A stretch of 64,000 nucleotides of DNA from Candidatus Nanopelagicales bacterium. GTDB taxonomy: Bacteria > Actinomycetota > Actinomycetes > S36-B12 > GCA-2699445. A program made the position numbers and the translations under genes. Positions 18,699 to 27,073 of this stretch are shown here, piece after piece (within the stretch, counting starts at the first letter, position 1; each line of letters opens with the position of its first letter). The stretch covers positions 186,001-250,000 of the forward strand of contig JBAOHO010000021.1 in the NCBI GenBank assembly GCA_037045355.1, in the 5' to 3' direction. Under the pieces are notes generated by a model that was given only the letters and a program-made list of their open reading frames with translations, was not told the DNA's origin and ran no database searches.

Positions 18699-19829
18699 AT
18701 GCGACGTGCCATGGCCGAGGTCAACTTAGCGGCCATCGGCAGCAATGTCATGCGGGTCAAGGCGGCCGCTCCTGACGCCAGGCTGCTAGCGGTGGTCAAA
18801 GCGGACGGGTACGGGCATGGCATGATTCCGGCCGCCCGGGTGGCCCGGGCCACGGGTGCGGACTACCTCGGCGTAGCACTTCCCAGCGAGGCGATCGAGG
18901 TCCGTGAATCGGGCGACGGCGGCCCCTTGTTGTGTTGGCTCCACACGCCGGACGACGATCTCACCGAATGTGTCGCACGAGACGTGGAACTGTCGGTGGC
19001 GTCCCCGGACACGCTCGAGCAGGTGTGCGAAGCGGGGCGTCATACGCGCCGTCGAGCCCGAATCCATCTGAAGGTCGACACGGGCTTGGGTCGCAACGGA
19101 GCCACGATCGCGGACTGGTCCCGGCTGATCGCCGCCGCCCTCGCTCGTCAGGACGACGGACTGGTCGAGATCGTCGGCATCTGGAGCCACCTCGCGTGTT
19201 CCGACCAACCGGACTCACCGGTGACCGCACGTCAGGTCGGTGTGTTTCGCGACGCTCTCGCGCAGGCGGAGGAGGGAGGGTTGGTGCCGGAACTTCGACA
19301 CCTGGCCAACAGCGGAGGGATCTTTGCGCATCCCGACACACATTTCGACATGGTCCGATGTGGGATCGCGATCTACGGCCTTACTCCCGGTCCCGCCATC
19401 GGAAGCTCGGCGGCCTTGGGACTCATCCCTGCGATGACGGTGGGGACGGAGCTCGCTTTGGTCAAGCGGGTCCCAGGGGGCCAGGGGGTCTCCTACGGGC
19501 ACCGATACCGGACTCGCCGCGCGACCCGGCTCGCTCTGGTCCCGGTCGGATACGCCGATGGGGTTCCGCGCAGCGGATCCAGCCGCATCCCGGTTCAGAT
19601 CAATGGACAGCGTTTCACTGTGTCCGGGATCATCGCCATGGACCAGATGGTCATCGACATCGGGGACACCCCGGCGAAACCGGGCGACGAGGTCCTGCTG
19701 TTCGGCTCCGGTCGTCACGGTGAGCCCACGGCCGACGATTGGGCCATCGCCTGCGGCACGATCAACTACGAGATCGTCACCCGGATCGGTCCGCGCATCC
19801 CGCGCCGTCACCTCGGTGGGGCCGCGTGA
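18699..19829 (+). CDS. alr: Alanine racemase
   Basis: PLP enzyme converting L-Ala to D-Ala for peptidoglycan. The N-terminal barrel carries LLAVVKADGYGHGM with the PLP lysine; VKRVPGGQGVSYGHRYRT contains the conserved Tyr of the second base. ATG 18699 is preferred over ATG 18627, which would add an Arg-rich non-homologous stretch and overlap the PHO box. 376 aa. The stop overlaps the next gene by one base. Confidence 0.94.
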   Translation: MRRAMAEVNLAAIGSNVMRVKAAAPDARLLAVVKADGYGHGMIPAARVARATGADYLGVALPSEAIEVRESGDGGPLLCWLHTPDDDLTECVARDVELSVASPDTLEQVCEAGRHTRRRARIHLKVDTGLGRNGATIADWSRLIAAALARQDDGLVEIVGIWSHLACSDQPDSPVTARQVGVFRDALAQAEEGGLVPELRHLANSGGIFAHPDTHFDMVRCGIAIYGLTPGPAIGSSAALGLIPAMTVGTELALVKRVPGGQGVSYGHRYRTRRATRLALVPVGYADGVPRSGSSRIPVQINGQRFTVSGIIAMDQMVIDIGDTPAKPGDEVLLFGSGRHGEPTADDWAIACGTINYEIVTRIGPRIPRRHLGGAA

Positions 19830-20872
19830 TGACTCGTGCCGGGCGGACACTGCTGGTCCTGGGCTCGGCCGGGCTCGGTGTCGCTGCGGGTGTTGCTGCC
19901 GAGCGGGCGCTGATGAGGGTCTCGTTCCCGACACCCGCGGACGGTGACGACGCGGTGGGGACGTTGCGCGGCGACCCGCATCCGCTGACGGCCGATGACG
20001 GGACCGTCCTCCATGTGGAGATCGACGAACCTGCCGACCCGGCTCAGGGCGATGTCACGGTGGTGTTCAGCCACGGTTACTCGCTGAATCTCGATACCTG
20101 GCACTACCAGCGCCAAGCGTTGCGGGGGCGGGCGCGACTAGTGCTATGGGACCAGCGATCCCATGGCCGCAGCGGGCGGGCGGCGCCGAACGGCCCCATC
20201 ATCGACCAGTTGGGTCGGGACCTGGCCAGAGTCCTCGACGCGTGCGCCGCCACCGGGCCCGTCATCCTGGTAGGTCACTCGATGGGCGGGATGACAGTCA
20301 TGGCGCTGGCTGCCGAGCGACCGGAACTCTTCGGAGGGCGGATCCGTGGGGTCGCCTTGATCGCCACGAGCGCCGGGGGGCTCGACGACCTCGATCTGCA
20401 TCTGCCCCAACCCCTGGCGCGTCTGTTCCACAAGGAGGCCCCCCGGGTCGCGGCAGCCCTCGCCGCGCGTTCCGAGCTCATCGACCGGAATCGGGCGCGG
20501 ACCACCGATTTGGATTTCCTGCTGACCAAACGACTGTCCTTCGGCGGGGGCGTCTCGCGGGACCAGGCGCGCTTCGTGGCCGACTTGATCGGGAGTACCC
20601 CTATCGAGGTCGTCGCCGACTTCCTTCCTGAGTTCGACCATCACGACAAGATGCGGGCACTGTCCGCGCTCGATCGCGTCGAGACGCTGGTCATGGTGGG
20701 CGACCGCGATGTGCTCACGCCGGAAAGTCACAGCCGGCAGATCGTGCGGGAGGTGCCGGGAGCCGAGTTGGTGATCCTGCCGGCGACCGGTCACATGATC
20801 ATCACGGAACGCCACCAAGAGGTCTCCGAGCACCTGGTGGACCTGCTGGCCACGGTCCGCGCCCGCGGATGA
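19829..20872 (+). CDS. Alpha/beta-fold hydrolase, membrane-anchored or exported
   Basis: A 347-aa hydrolase of unknown substrate between alr and tsaE. Residues 7-29 form a hydrophobic N-terminal segment (LLVLGSAGLGVAAGVAAE). The fold is indicated by VVFSHGYSLNLDTWHYQ (oxyanion region), nucleophile elbow LVGHSMGGMTV, acid in VMVGDRDVLTPE and His in LPATGHMIITE. The same position in other actinobacteria holds similar hydrolases; function there is undefined. ATG 19829 is used; overlaps both neighbours, so it is probably cotranscribed with alr and tsaE. Confidence 0.88.
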   Translation: MTRAGRTLLVLGSAGLGVAAGVAAERALMRVSFPTPADGDDAVGTLRGDPHPLTADDGTVLHVEIDEPADPAQGDVTVVFSHGYSLNLDTWHYQRQALRGRARLVLWDQRSHGRSGRAAPNGPIIDQLGRDLARVLDACAATGPVILVGHSMGGMTVMALAAERPELFGGRIRGVALIATSAGGLDDLDLHLPQPLARLFHKEAPRVAAALAARSELIDRNRARTTDLDFLLTKRLSFGGGVSRDQARFVADLIGSTPIEVVADFLPEFDHHDKMRALSALDRVETLVMVGDRDVLTPESHSRQIVREVPGAELVILPATGHMIITERHQEVSEHLVDLLATVRARG

Positions 20873-21354
20873 TGGTCGGGGTGGGCGACCCGGACGCCAT
20901 GGAAGCAGTGGGTGAGGTGATCGGCTCGATGCTCAAGGCCGGCGACGCGGTATGCCTCACTGGTCGGCTGGGGGCGGGCAAGACCACACTCGTGCGCGGC
21001 GTGGCCCGCGGAATGGGGGTCCAGGGGGTCGTTGCGAGTCCCACGTTCGTCCTCAGCCGCCGCTACGCGGGTGCTGTTCCGCTCGTGCACTGCGACGCTT
21101 ACCGTCTGGGACCCGACGATGATTTCGCTGACGTCGTCTCCGACCCCGAGGACGTCGTGGTGGTGGTCGAGTGGGGTGACCCCGTCATGCCGGCGTTCGC
21201 TGATTCGTGGTTGTCAGTCGACATCGAGCGCCCCAGCGGCACGGGCGGGGAGGACCGCAGGCTGATGCTGCGGGGAGTCGGGGCAGAGTGGGACGATGGG
21301 CGGGTGGCTGAGTTGTTGGAACGACTGGCCAGTGTGAGGGGAACCCGTGGGTGA
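20869..21354 (+). CDS. tsaE: tRNA threonylcarbamoyladenosine biosynthesis ATPase TsaE
   Basis: ATPase that activates the TsaB-TsaD complex for t6A37 formation in ANN-decoding tRNAs. The 161-aa protein has the Walker A CLTGRLGAGKTTLVRG, the SPTFVLSRRY switch and the conserved VVVVEWGD. ATG at 20869 overlaps the hydrolase stop by 4 bp; ATG 20872 is one codon downstream and equally possible. Confidence 0.93.
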   Translation: MMVGVGDPDAMEAVGEVIGSMLKAGDAVCLTGRLGAGKTTLVRGVARGMGVQGVVASPTFVLSRRYAGAVPLVHCDAYRLGPDDDFADVVSDPEDVVVVVEWGDPVMPAFADSWLSVDIERPSGTGGEDRRLMLRGVGAEWDDGRVAELLERLASVRGTRG

Positions 21355-21426
21355 GGGGAGCTCGTGGGCGATGGCAACCAACGCCCTCCCGGGCGCAACG
21401 GTCAGGCGCGCCCTGCGAGCCACGTC

Positions 21427-22044
21427 ATGATCCTGGCCGTCGACACCTCCGGCGTGGTTGCCGTGGTGGCCCTCGCCACGACGGCGGGGGACTTGCATTT
21501 CGGAGCCACGGGCGCCAACCCGCGGGCGCATGCCGAGGAACTCGCACCGCTGGTCCGACAGGCACTGGCTCGCGGAACCCCTCAGCGCGTCGTCGCCGGG
21601 CGGGGACCAGGGTCCTTCACGGGGCTGAGAGTGGGACTCGTGTTCGCGCAGGTTTTCGGGTGGGCGCGGGGTCTGCCCGTCAGCGGAGTCAGCTCGCTCG
21701 ACGTGGTCGCCCGGCAGTACGCCCTCGTCGACGGGTGGGTCGTGCTGGATGCCCGCCGCCGCGAGGTGTATCTCGGTCGTTACCGCTCGGGTCGGCCGGA
21801 CGCCGCACCGCGGGTTGTGACCCGAGACGAGGCGCGTGCGGCCATCGGCACCGAGACGGCAGTCGGTGACGTAGCACTGCTGACGGATACTGACCGCAGA
21901 GCGGTCGGGACCACCCGACTGACTCCAGCGAGTCTGGCGCAGTGCGCCGCCGCCACGAGGGGACGAGGGTCCCTGCAGCCCGATTACCTGCGGCGCCCCG
22001 ACATCACCTGGTCACCCGCCAAGCAAGGAGCCCCGCCTCCATGA
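21427..22044 (+). CDS. tsaB: tRNA threonylcarbamoyladenosine biosynthesis protein TsaB
   Basis: Non-catalytic partner of TsaD in t6A synthesis. The 205-aa product starts MILAVDTSGVVAVVALA and contains VVAGRGPGSFTGLRVGLVFA, the family signature. The start at 21427 is chosen because residues encoded upstream (from 21364) are not conserved. It overlaps rimI by 4 bp. Confidence 0.92.
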   Translation: MILAVDTSGVVAVVALATTAGDLHFGATGANPRAHAEELAPLVRQALARGTPQRVVAGRGPGSFTGLRVGLVFAQVFGWARGLPVSGVSSLDVVARQYALVDGWVVLDARRREVYLGRYRSGRPDAAPRVVTRDEARAAIGTETAVGDVALLTDTDRRAVGTTRLTPASLAQCAAATRGRGSLQPDYLRRPDITWSPAKQGAPPP

Positions 22045-22511
22045 ATCTGCGCCCCGCCCGGGCCGGCGACCTGCCCGCGATCATGGCCATCGAAGTTGAC
22101 GTGTTCCCGGATTCCGCTTGGACCGTCGACCAGATGCGCGATGAGCTCTCCCGGGACACCCGCTGGTACACCGTGGCCGAAGACAGTGACGCCCTGATCG
22201 GCTACCTGGGCCTGTATGTCGTCGAGCCGGACTGTGACCTCCAGACCATCGCGGTATCGCCCAACGCCCACGGTCGGGGTGTCGGAACGGCCCTGCTCGG
22301 GGCGGCCGTGGCCCATGCGTGGTCCGTCGGGTGCTCCCGGATGTTCCTCGAGGTCCGGGCGGACAATGACGCGGCCCTGCGGCTGTACGAACGCACGGGC
22401 TTCGTTCGGCTCGGGCGCCGTTCTCGGTACTACCCTGACGGCGCCGATGCCGTGACCATGCGGCTACGTCGCCATGAGGTCCCCGATTTGGCGGAGGCCG
22501 TTCATGCGTGA
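22041..22511 (+). CDS. rimI: Ribosomal-protein-alanine N-acetyltransferase RimI
   Basis: GNAT-fold acetyltransferase, classically acting on S18. The 156-aa protein shows the acetyl-CoA loop VSPNAHGRGVGTALL and the YERTGFVRLGRRSRYY C-terminal motif. AAGGAG upstream of ATG 22041 supports this start over the one at 21942. It sits inside the t6A cluster between tsaB and tsaD, overlapping both, the standard actinobacterial order. Confidence 0.9.
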   Translation: MNLRPARAGDLPAIMAIEVDVFPDSAWTVDQMRDELSRDTRWYTVAEDSDALIGYLGLYVVEPDCDLQTIAVSPNAHGRGVGTALLGAAVAHAWSVGCSRMFLEVRADNDAALRLYERTGFVRLGRRSRYYPDGADAVTMRLRRHEVPDLAEAVHA

Positions 22512-23571
22512 CGAGCCCGTGGTCCTGGGGATCGAGACCTCCTGCGACGAGACAGGTGTCGGGATCGTCGTGGGTACTGACCTGCGTGTGAATCTGCTCG
22601 CCAGCAGCGCCGCCGAACATGCGAGGTACGGCGGCATCGTGCCAGAGATCGCGAGCAGGGCGCACCTGGCGGAGATGCTGCCCACCCTCGCCGAAGCGTG
22701 CCGGGCTTCTGGTCTGGCGTTGTCGGACATCGACGCGATCGCCGTAACCGCCGGCCCTGGCCTCGCGGGAGCCCTGGTGGTCGGGGTCGCGGCGGCAAAG
22801 GCGCTGGCCCTGGCGTTGGACAAGCCCGTCTACGGGGTCAACCATCTGGCGGCTCATGTTGCCGTGGACACCCTCGTGTCCGGCCCGCTGCCTGACAACT
22901 GCGTCGCGCTGTTGGTGTCCGGCGGGCACAGTTCGCTGCTCCACGTGCGCGATCTGGTGGGCGATGTCGAACCCCTCGGGGTCACCATCGACGACGCGGC
23001 GGGGGAGGCGTTCGACAAAGTTGCCCGGTTGCTGGGCCTCCCGTTCCCGGGTGGTCCACCGATCGACGCCGCGGCGAGGTCCGGTGACGCGCAGGCCATA
23101 GCGTTCCCGCGCGGCTTGACGTCGCCCCGGGATCAGCAGCGGCATCGTCATGACTTCTCGTTCAGTGGTCTGAAGACAGCTGTCGCCCGTTGGGTCGAGC
23201 AGTGTCACGCGGACGGGCGCCCCGTGCCGATCGCCGACGTCGCTGCCTCATTCCAGGAAGCAGTCGCCGATGTCCTGGTCAGCAAAGCTGTCCTCGCCTG
23301 CGCGGACACGGGCGCTGACACCCTGGTGATCGGCGGCGGCGTCGCCGCCAACTCGCGGTTGCGGTTCCTCGCCCAAGAGCGCAGCGCCGCGGCGGGGGTG
23401 AGGGTGCGGATCCCGCCACCAGGGCTGTGCACGGACAACGGAGCCATGGTCGCCGCGCTGGGCGCACTGGCAGTCCAGCGGGCGGTTCCCCCCAGTCCTC
23501 TGGATTTCCCCTCGGACTCAGGCCTTCTCGTCACCGAGGTGTTGAGCGGTCACCCAGTCCAACCGGAATAG
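22504..23571 (+). CDS. tsaD: tRNA N6-adenosine threonylcarbamoyltransferase TsaD
   Basis: Transfers threonylcarbamoyl to A37. The 355-aa protein has GIETSCDETGVGIVVG at the start, the metal-binding HxxxH in VNHLAAHVAVD, and LLVSGGHSSLLHVRD and VIGGGVAANSRLR of the ASKHA fold. ATG 22504 overlaps rimI by 8 bp. The 3' end overlaps the convergent azlD by 22 bp. Confidence 0.95.
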   Translation: MRDEPVVLGIETSCDETGVGIVVGTDLRVNLLASSAAEHARYGGIVPEIASRAHLAEMLPTLAEACRASGLALSDIDAIAVTAGPGLAGALVVGVAAAKALALALDKPVYGVNHLAAHVAVDTLVSGPLPDNCVALLVSGGHSSLLHVRDLVGDVEPLGVTIDDAAGEAFDKVARLLGLPFPGGPPIDAAARSGDAQAIAFPRGLTSPRDQQRHRHDFSFSGLKTAVARWVEQCHADGRPVPIADVAASFQEAVADVLVSKAVLACADTGADTLVIGGGVAANSRLRFLAQERSAAAGVRVRIPPPGLCTDNGAMVAALGALAVQRAVPPSPLDFPSDSGLLVTEVLSGHPVQPE

Positions 23572-23858
23572 CGCAGGCCCGCGGCGACCGCGCCGGCCAC
23601 GACCACCACCACCAGGAATGGGGCACGCAGTAGCAGCGCGATGAACCCCGCCCCCACGCCGGCCATTCGGGCGTCGAGCGTCACCGCCTGCCCGGCGCCG
23701 ACGGTCTGGACGACGACCAGTGCTGCCAGCATCGCAACGGGGATCAGGCTCGTGACCCGGCTGACGCGCCGATCATCCAGCCATTCCTTCGGGACGACAT
23801 AGCCGACCAGTTTGAGCAGGAAACATCCAGCGCTGGCGATCAGGACTGCCGGCCACAT
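23550..23858 (-). CDS. azlD: AzlD-family branched-chain amino acid transport protein
   Basis: Small (102-aa) membrane partner of AzlC, with about three hydrophobic segments (VLIASAGCFLLKLVGYVV; LIPVAMLAALVVVQTVG; FIALLLRAPFLVVVVVAGAV). AzlCD-type pairs are thought to export branched-chain amino acids. Its start overlaps the azlC stop by one base, so the two are one operon. Confidence 0.88.
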   Translation of the reverse strand: MWPAVLIASAGCFLLKLVGYVVPKEWLDDRRVSRVTSLIPVAMLAALVVVQTVGAGQAVTLDARMAGVGAGFIALLLRAPFLVVVVVAGAVAAGLRYSGWTG

Positions 23859-24547
23859 CAGGGTCGGCTCCGGCGCAGTCCGGCGACAACAGCGATGAGG
23901 GCACTGGCCAGGACGGGAATCCCGGGGCTGACCAGGGGGATAAGTATCACGGTCACCCCGGCGGCGACGATGGCGACCACGCGCGCCTCATGATGGGCCA
24001 GGCGGGGCCACAGCAGTGCGAGGAATGCTGCTGCCGCAGCGGCGTCCAGCCCGTAAGCACGGGGATCACCGATCAGGCCGACAGTAAGTGATCCAATCAG
24101 TGTGCCGATATTCCACAGGACAAAGACCGAGACGCCCGTCGCCCAGAACGCGTACCGCAGGATGTCCGGGTCGGGGTCGTCCGCGCTGGCCACCGCCATG
24201 GCCGTGGACTCGTCGATGGTCAGTTGTGCTGCGAGCGGGCGCTGCCAGCCTCGCGGTGCCAGCGACCGGGCCAGTGAGAGGGCATACAGGCCGTTGCGCA
24301 TCCCCAGCAGCAGCGCCGTCGCGACCGCGGCCACGACCAGGCCCCCGGATCCCAGGGTCGCCACCAGAGCGAACTGCGATGCCCCCGTGAACATGAACAC
24401 CGACAACGCCTGGGTCTGCCAAGCGTCGAAACCGTTGGCAACTGCCAGCGCCCCGAACGATATGCCGTAGGCGCCGGTCGCTGCGCCGATGGCCAAAGCG
24501 TCGATGGTGACCTCCCGCCGGGAGCGGGAATCGGCCGGCGAGGTCAT
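23858..24547 (-). CDS. azlC: AzlC-family branched-chain amino acid ABC-independent permease
   Basis: A 229-aa inner-membrane protein with several hydrophobic helices. The family pattern near the N-terminus is visible (GAATGAYGISFGALAVANG, MFTGASQFALVATLG, LGMRNGLYALSLA). It is presumed to work with AzlD in amino acid export. Upstream lies a 188-bp gap almost half filled by a GTGCC tandem repeat, which may affect its expression. Confidence 0.88.
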   Translation of the reverse strand: MTSPADSRSRREVTIDALAIGAATGAYGISFGALAVANGFDAWQTQALSVFMFTGASQFALVATLGSGGLVVAAVATALLLGMRNGLYALSLARSLAPRGWQRPLAAQLTIDESTAMAVASADDPDPDILRYAFWATGVSVFVLWNIGTLIGSLTVGLIGDPRAYGLDAAAAAAFLALLWPRLAHHEARVVAIVAAGVTVILIPLVSPGIPVLASALIAVVAGLRRSRP

Positions 24548-24582
24548 GGTTCGTAGCCTAGGCAGTCACGGGATACTCGATT

Positions 24583-24645
24583 GCCGTGCCGTGCCGTGCC
24601 GTGCCGTGCCGTGCCGTGCCGTGCCGTGCCGTGCCGTGCCGTGCC
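24583..24645. repeat. Pentanucleotide tandem repeat GTGCC x12 upstream of azlC
   Basis: Twelve perfect GTGCC units (24586-24645) plus a partial unit at the left edge. The right edge is about 90 bp from the end of the minus-strand methyltransferase gene, and the left edge is 36 bp from the azlC start. On the minus strand the unit reads GGCAC, so the array lies in the azlC leader or promoter. Perfect pentamer arrays of this length are prone to slippage. Confidence 0.95.
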
Positions 24646-24735
24646 GGGACGGTCGGCAGTGCCCGCCGTCGGATCTCCTGCGGCTTCCCAGCTCCGGGCG
24701 GTTGATGAACCGGCGAGGAAGGTAGACGGGAAGGC

Positions 24736-25944
24736 TCACACGGCCCGAACCAGAAGGGCGACGGCCTCGCCTTCGGATCGGGTCAGCACCAGTTCCGCTG
24801 CGTGGCCCTCGGCCGGCAACTGCAACTGCCGCCGCAGGGCCTGTGGGTCCAGGGCCAGGCCGCGTGTGCGGATCGTCACGGTGGCGATCCCACGATTGCG
24901 CAGTTCCCGGCGCAGGGTCTTGGGGCGAGCGGGAAGTACGTCTTCGACCCGGAACCGGTGGCCCAGACGCGCCGGGGGCTCGTTGTCGGTGGTGATGTAC
25001 GCGATCCCGGGGCTCACAACCCGGCCGTGGACCTCGGCGCACGCGACATCGACCAGGCCGGCCCTGACGATGGCGGGATCGGGGAGCAGCAGCCAGCTGC
25101 CGAGCGCCCCGGATGCTGCCGGTTGGGGGTCGTCCGAACTCAGAATCGCCGCAGTTTCTGAATGCCAAGGGTCGGTGCCCGACCGCAGCAGGACTGCGCT
25201 GCGGCGCGGCAACCCGTCGGTCAGTCCCGGAAACCAAACGGCTGCTTCGACGAGGTCGCCGTCGATGCTCACCCACTCGGTGGCGCAGTCGATCGGAATG
25301 GCTTCGTGCGGGATTCCGGGCGCTGCTTTTGCCACTGTCCGCGGATGCCTCGCGCCCGTTGCCGTCACCCATGACCACGGTGGTTGCCACCGCTCCGGGG
25401 CATGCGTGCGCACCGAACTGCCGTCGGGTCGGTGCCCAGCACGCCGGGCTGGGTCGACGAAAATGGCAGCGTCCGAGGGAACAGCAATCGTCGTGGCGTC
25501 GGCGCAGATCACTTCGGCGCCCGGCAGATTCGCGGTCGCCACCGCCACGGTCACGGGGTCGGAGTCGACGGCCACCACCGAGAGGCCACTGACCCGTGCG
25601 GCATGGGCGTCCGCACCGATCCCACAGCCCAGGTCGTACAAGTGAGTGACCCCGAGTTCGATCAGCCGTCTCGCCCGGCGTACCGCAGCCGCGGGGCGAC
25701 TGCTCTGCTCCAGGCCGGCGCGCGTGAAGTACCAGGACTGCGCTGTCCGGCCGAACTTCGCGCCCGCCCGCCTGCGAAGCAGCGTCTGCTGGACGATGGC
25801 GGTGATCGTCTCGCCCGGGACGTCGCGAACTGCGGAACGCAAGGCAGCAAGATCGCGGGGGGCGGGTTCGTCGGGCAGGGCCGCGGCCGCCTCCCATGCA
25901 TCCCTCAGGTGATCCGACTGCAAGACTGCGGGATCGATCGCCAC
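24736..25944 (-). CDS. Class I SAM-dependent methyltransferase with THUMP-like C-terminus
   Basis: A 402-aa protein found widely in actinobacteria. An N-terminal helical region is followed by the SAM site VTHLYDLGCGIGADAHAA (residues ~105-122), AVDSDPVTVAVA and the catalytic-type loop IFVDPARRAGH. The C-terminal part (RFRVEDVLPARPKTLRRELR) matches the region annotated THUMP-like. An RNA substrate is suspected from the family but not known. GTG 25944 is preferred; the open frame extends upstream to 26130 with no conserved sequence. Confidence 0.82.
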   Translation of the reverse strand: MAIDPAVLQSDHLRDAWEAAAALPDEPAPRDLAALRSAVRDVPGETITAIVQQTLLRRRAGAKFGRTAQSWYFTRAGLEQSSRPAAAVRRARRLIELGVTHLYDLGCGIGADAHAARVSGLSVVAVDSDPVTVAVATANLPGAEVICADATTIAVPSDAAIFVDPARRAGHRPDGSSVRTHAPERWQPPWSWVTATGARHPRTVAKAAPGIPHEAIPIDCATEWVSIDGDLVEAAVWFPGLTDGLPRRSAVLLRSGTDPWHSETAAILSSDDPQPAASGALGSWLLLPDPAIVRAGLVDVACAEVHGRVVSPGIAYITTDNEPPARLGHRFRVEDVLPARPKTLRRELRNRGIATVTIRTRGLALDPQALRRQLQLPAEGHAAELVLTRSEGEAVALLVRAV

Positions 25945-26130
25945 CCTGGAAGTATCCCGCCGTTGCAGAGGTGAGGCGCCAGGAATGCCGACGCAGTGAC
26001 CGTGATGCACTCGATTCCCAGGCTCGCCGCCGACCTTGGGGGCTGGGCTCGATGCCCCTAGGGGTAGGAGGTCGGTTGAGGTCAGTTGTAGCCTCCCGAG
26101 ACCCCGCTGAACGACACCGAGGAGCGCCAC

Positions 26131-26763
26131 ATGTCACTGCGTCTGGGCGATGAAGCCCCTGACTTCTCCGCCGCCACCACCGACGGAGATATCGATTTCC
26201 ATGATTGGAAGAGCGGCAGTTGGGCGGTGCTGTTCAGTCACCCTGCCGACTACACGCCGGTCTGCACCACCGAACTGGGACGTACTGCTCAGTTGAGTGA
26301 CGACTTCGCGCAGCGGGGTGTGAAGTGCATCGCGGTGTCGGTTGATCCGCTCGCCGACCACCTGGGTTGGGCCGGGGACATCGGCGACGTGGGGGGCACG
26401 GACCTGAACTTCCCGATCATCGCCGACCCCGACCGCGACGTGTCGACGAAGTACGACATGATCCATCCCGGCGAGGGGGATACCTCCACCGTGCGCTCGG
26501 TGTTCATCATCGACCCCGACAACAAGGTCCGCCTGACCATGACCTACCCGAAGTCGGTCGGACGCAATTTCACGGAGATCCTGCGGGCGGTGGATGCGCT
26601 GCAACTGACCGACGCCGCGCCGGTGTCCACGCCGGTGGATTGGGAAGTCGGTGAGCGGGTGATCGTTTCCCCCGCGATGTCGACCGCCGACGCGAAGGAT
26701 CGCTTCGGCGAGGTCGAGGAGGTCAAGCCCTATCTGCGCTGGACCGCGCAGCCCTCGGCCTGA
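26131..26763 (+). CDS. Peroxiredoxin, 1-Cys (Prx6) type
   Basis: Reduces peroxides using a thiol. The 210-aa protein has the peroxidatic Cys in SHPADYTPVCTTELG (residue ~47) and the Prx6-type C-terminal domain (DWEVGERVIVSPAMSTADAK). Strong ribosome-binding site GAGGAG precedes ATG 26131. It stands alone upstream of the groES locus; a shared stress role is plausible but no common operator was seen. Confidence 0.92.
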   Translation: MSLRLGDEAPDFSAATTDGDIDFHDWKSGSWAVLFSHPADYTPVCTTELGRTAQLSDDFAQRGVKCIAVSVDPLADHLGWAGDIGDVGGTDLNFPIIADPDRDVSTKYDMIHPGEGDTSTVRSVFIIDPDNKVRLTMTYPKSVGRNFTEILRAVDALQLTDAAPVSTPVDWEVGERVIVSPAMSTADAKDRFGEVEEVKPYLRWTAQPSA

Positions 26764-26820
26764 CCGACGGGCGGGACCTGGGCGGCGACCCGGACGGCGC
26801 CTTGCGTGGGCGCCTCCGCT

Positions 26821-26911
26821 GGCTACTCGGGTTGGCTACTCGGGTTGGCTACTCGGGTTAGCTACTCGGGTTAGCTACTCGGGTTAGCTACTCGGGTTAG
26901 CTACTCGGGTT
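26821..26911. repeat. 13-bp tandem repeat x7 (GGCTACTCGGGTT / AGCTACTCGGGTT) abutting CIRCE
   Basis: Seven contiguous 13-base units: three beginning GGCTACTC and four beginning AGCTACTC, all ending GGGTT. Across unit junctions the array reads TTRGCTACTC, one base longer than the CIRCE half-site TTRGCACTC. The last TT is shared with the left arm of the groES CIRCE. The rest of the 310-bp gap is two CIRCE elements and the groES promoter. Confidence 0.95.
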
Positions 26912-26936
26912 GGCACTCTAGTTGACGGAGTGCTAA
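26910..26936. promoter_or_regulatory. CIRCE element (HrcA operator) 1
   Basis: TTGGCACTC-N9-GAGTGCTAA matches the CIRCE consensus TTAGCACTC-N9-GAGTGCTAA with one mismatch. It encloses the -35 element of the groES promoter. HrcA bound here would block RNA polymerase until heat shock. Confidence 0.93.
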
Positions 26937-26950
26937 TCCGGGCCTAAGGT
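26922..26950 (+). promoter_or_regulatory. groES promoter
   Basis: TTGACG (26922-26927) and TAAGGT (26945-26950) are separated by 17 bp. The -35 lies in the CIRCE 1 spacer and the predicted start point falls at the left edge of CIRCE 2. Confidence 0.65.
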
Positions 26951-26955
26951 GAGTG

Positions 26956-26982
26956 CTGGCACTCTCCTTGTGAAAGTGCCAA
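26956..26982. promoter_or_regulatory. CIRCE element (HrcA operator) 2
   Basis: CTGGCACTC-N9-AAGTGCCAA is a second CIRCE, with 7 of 9 arm positions paired, centred 46 bp downstream of the first. Double CIRCE elements before groES are known in actinobacteria such as Streptomyces. Confidence 0.88.
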
Positions 26983-27073
26983 CCGGCCGGGCCGTTGCGG
27001 TCCCGCGACGACGTCGACGATCCGGCCATGCCAACCGTTCGTTCACCTAATCCCGTGAGGGGGAGGTTGAGGC

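Noticed and set aside
24566..26137. Open frames encoding repeated cysteine/alanine/valine-rich or ARHGT pentads across the GTGCC array
   Set aside because: The peptide is only the translation of the pentamer repeat joined to the antisense or out-of-frame part of the methyltransferase gene; there is no ribosome-binding site.
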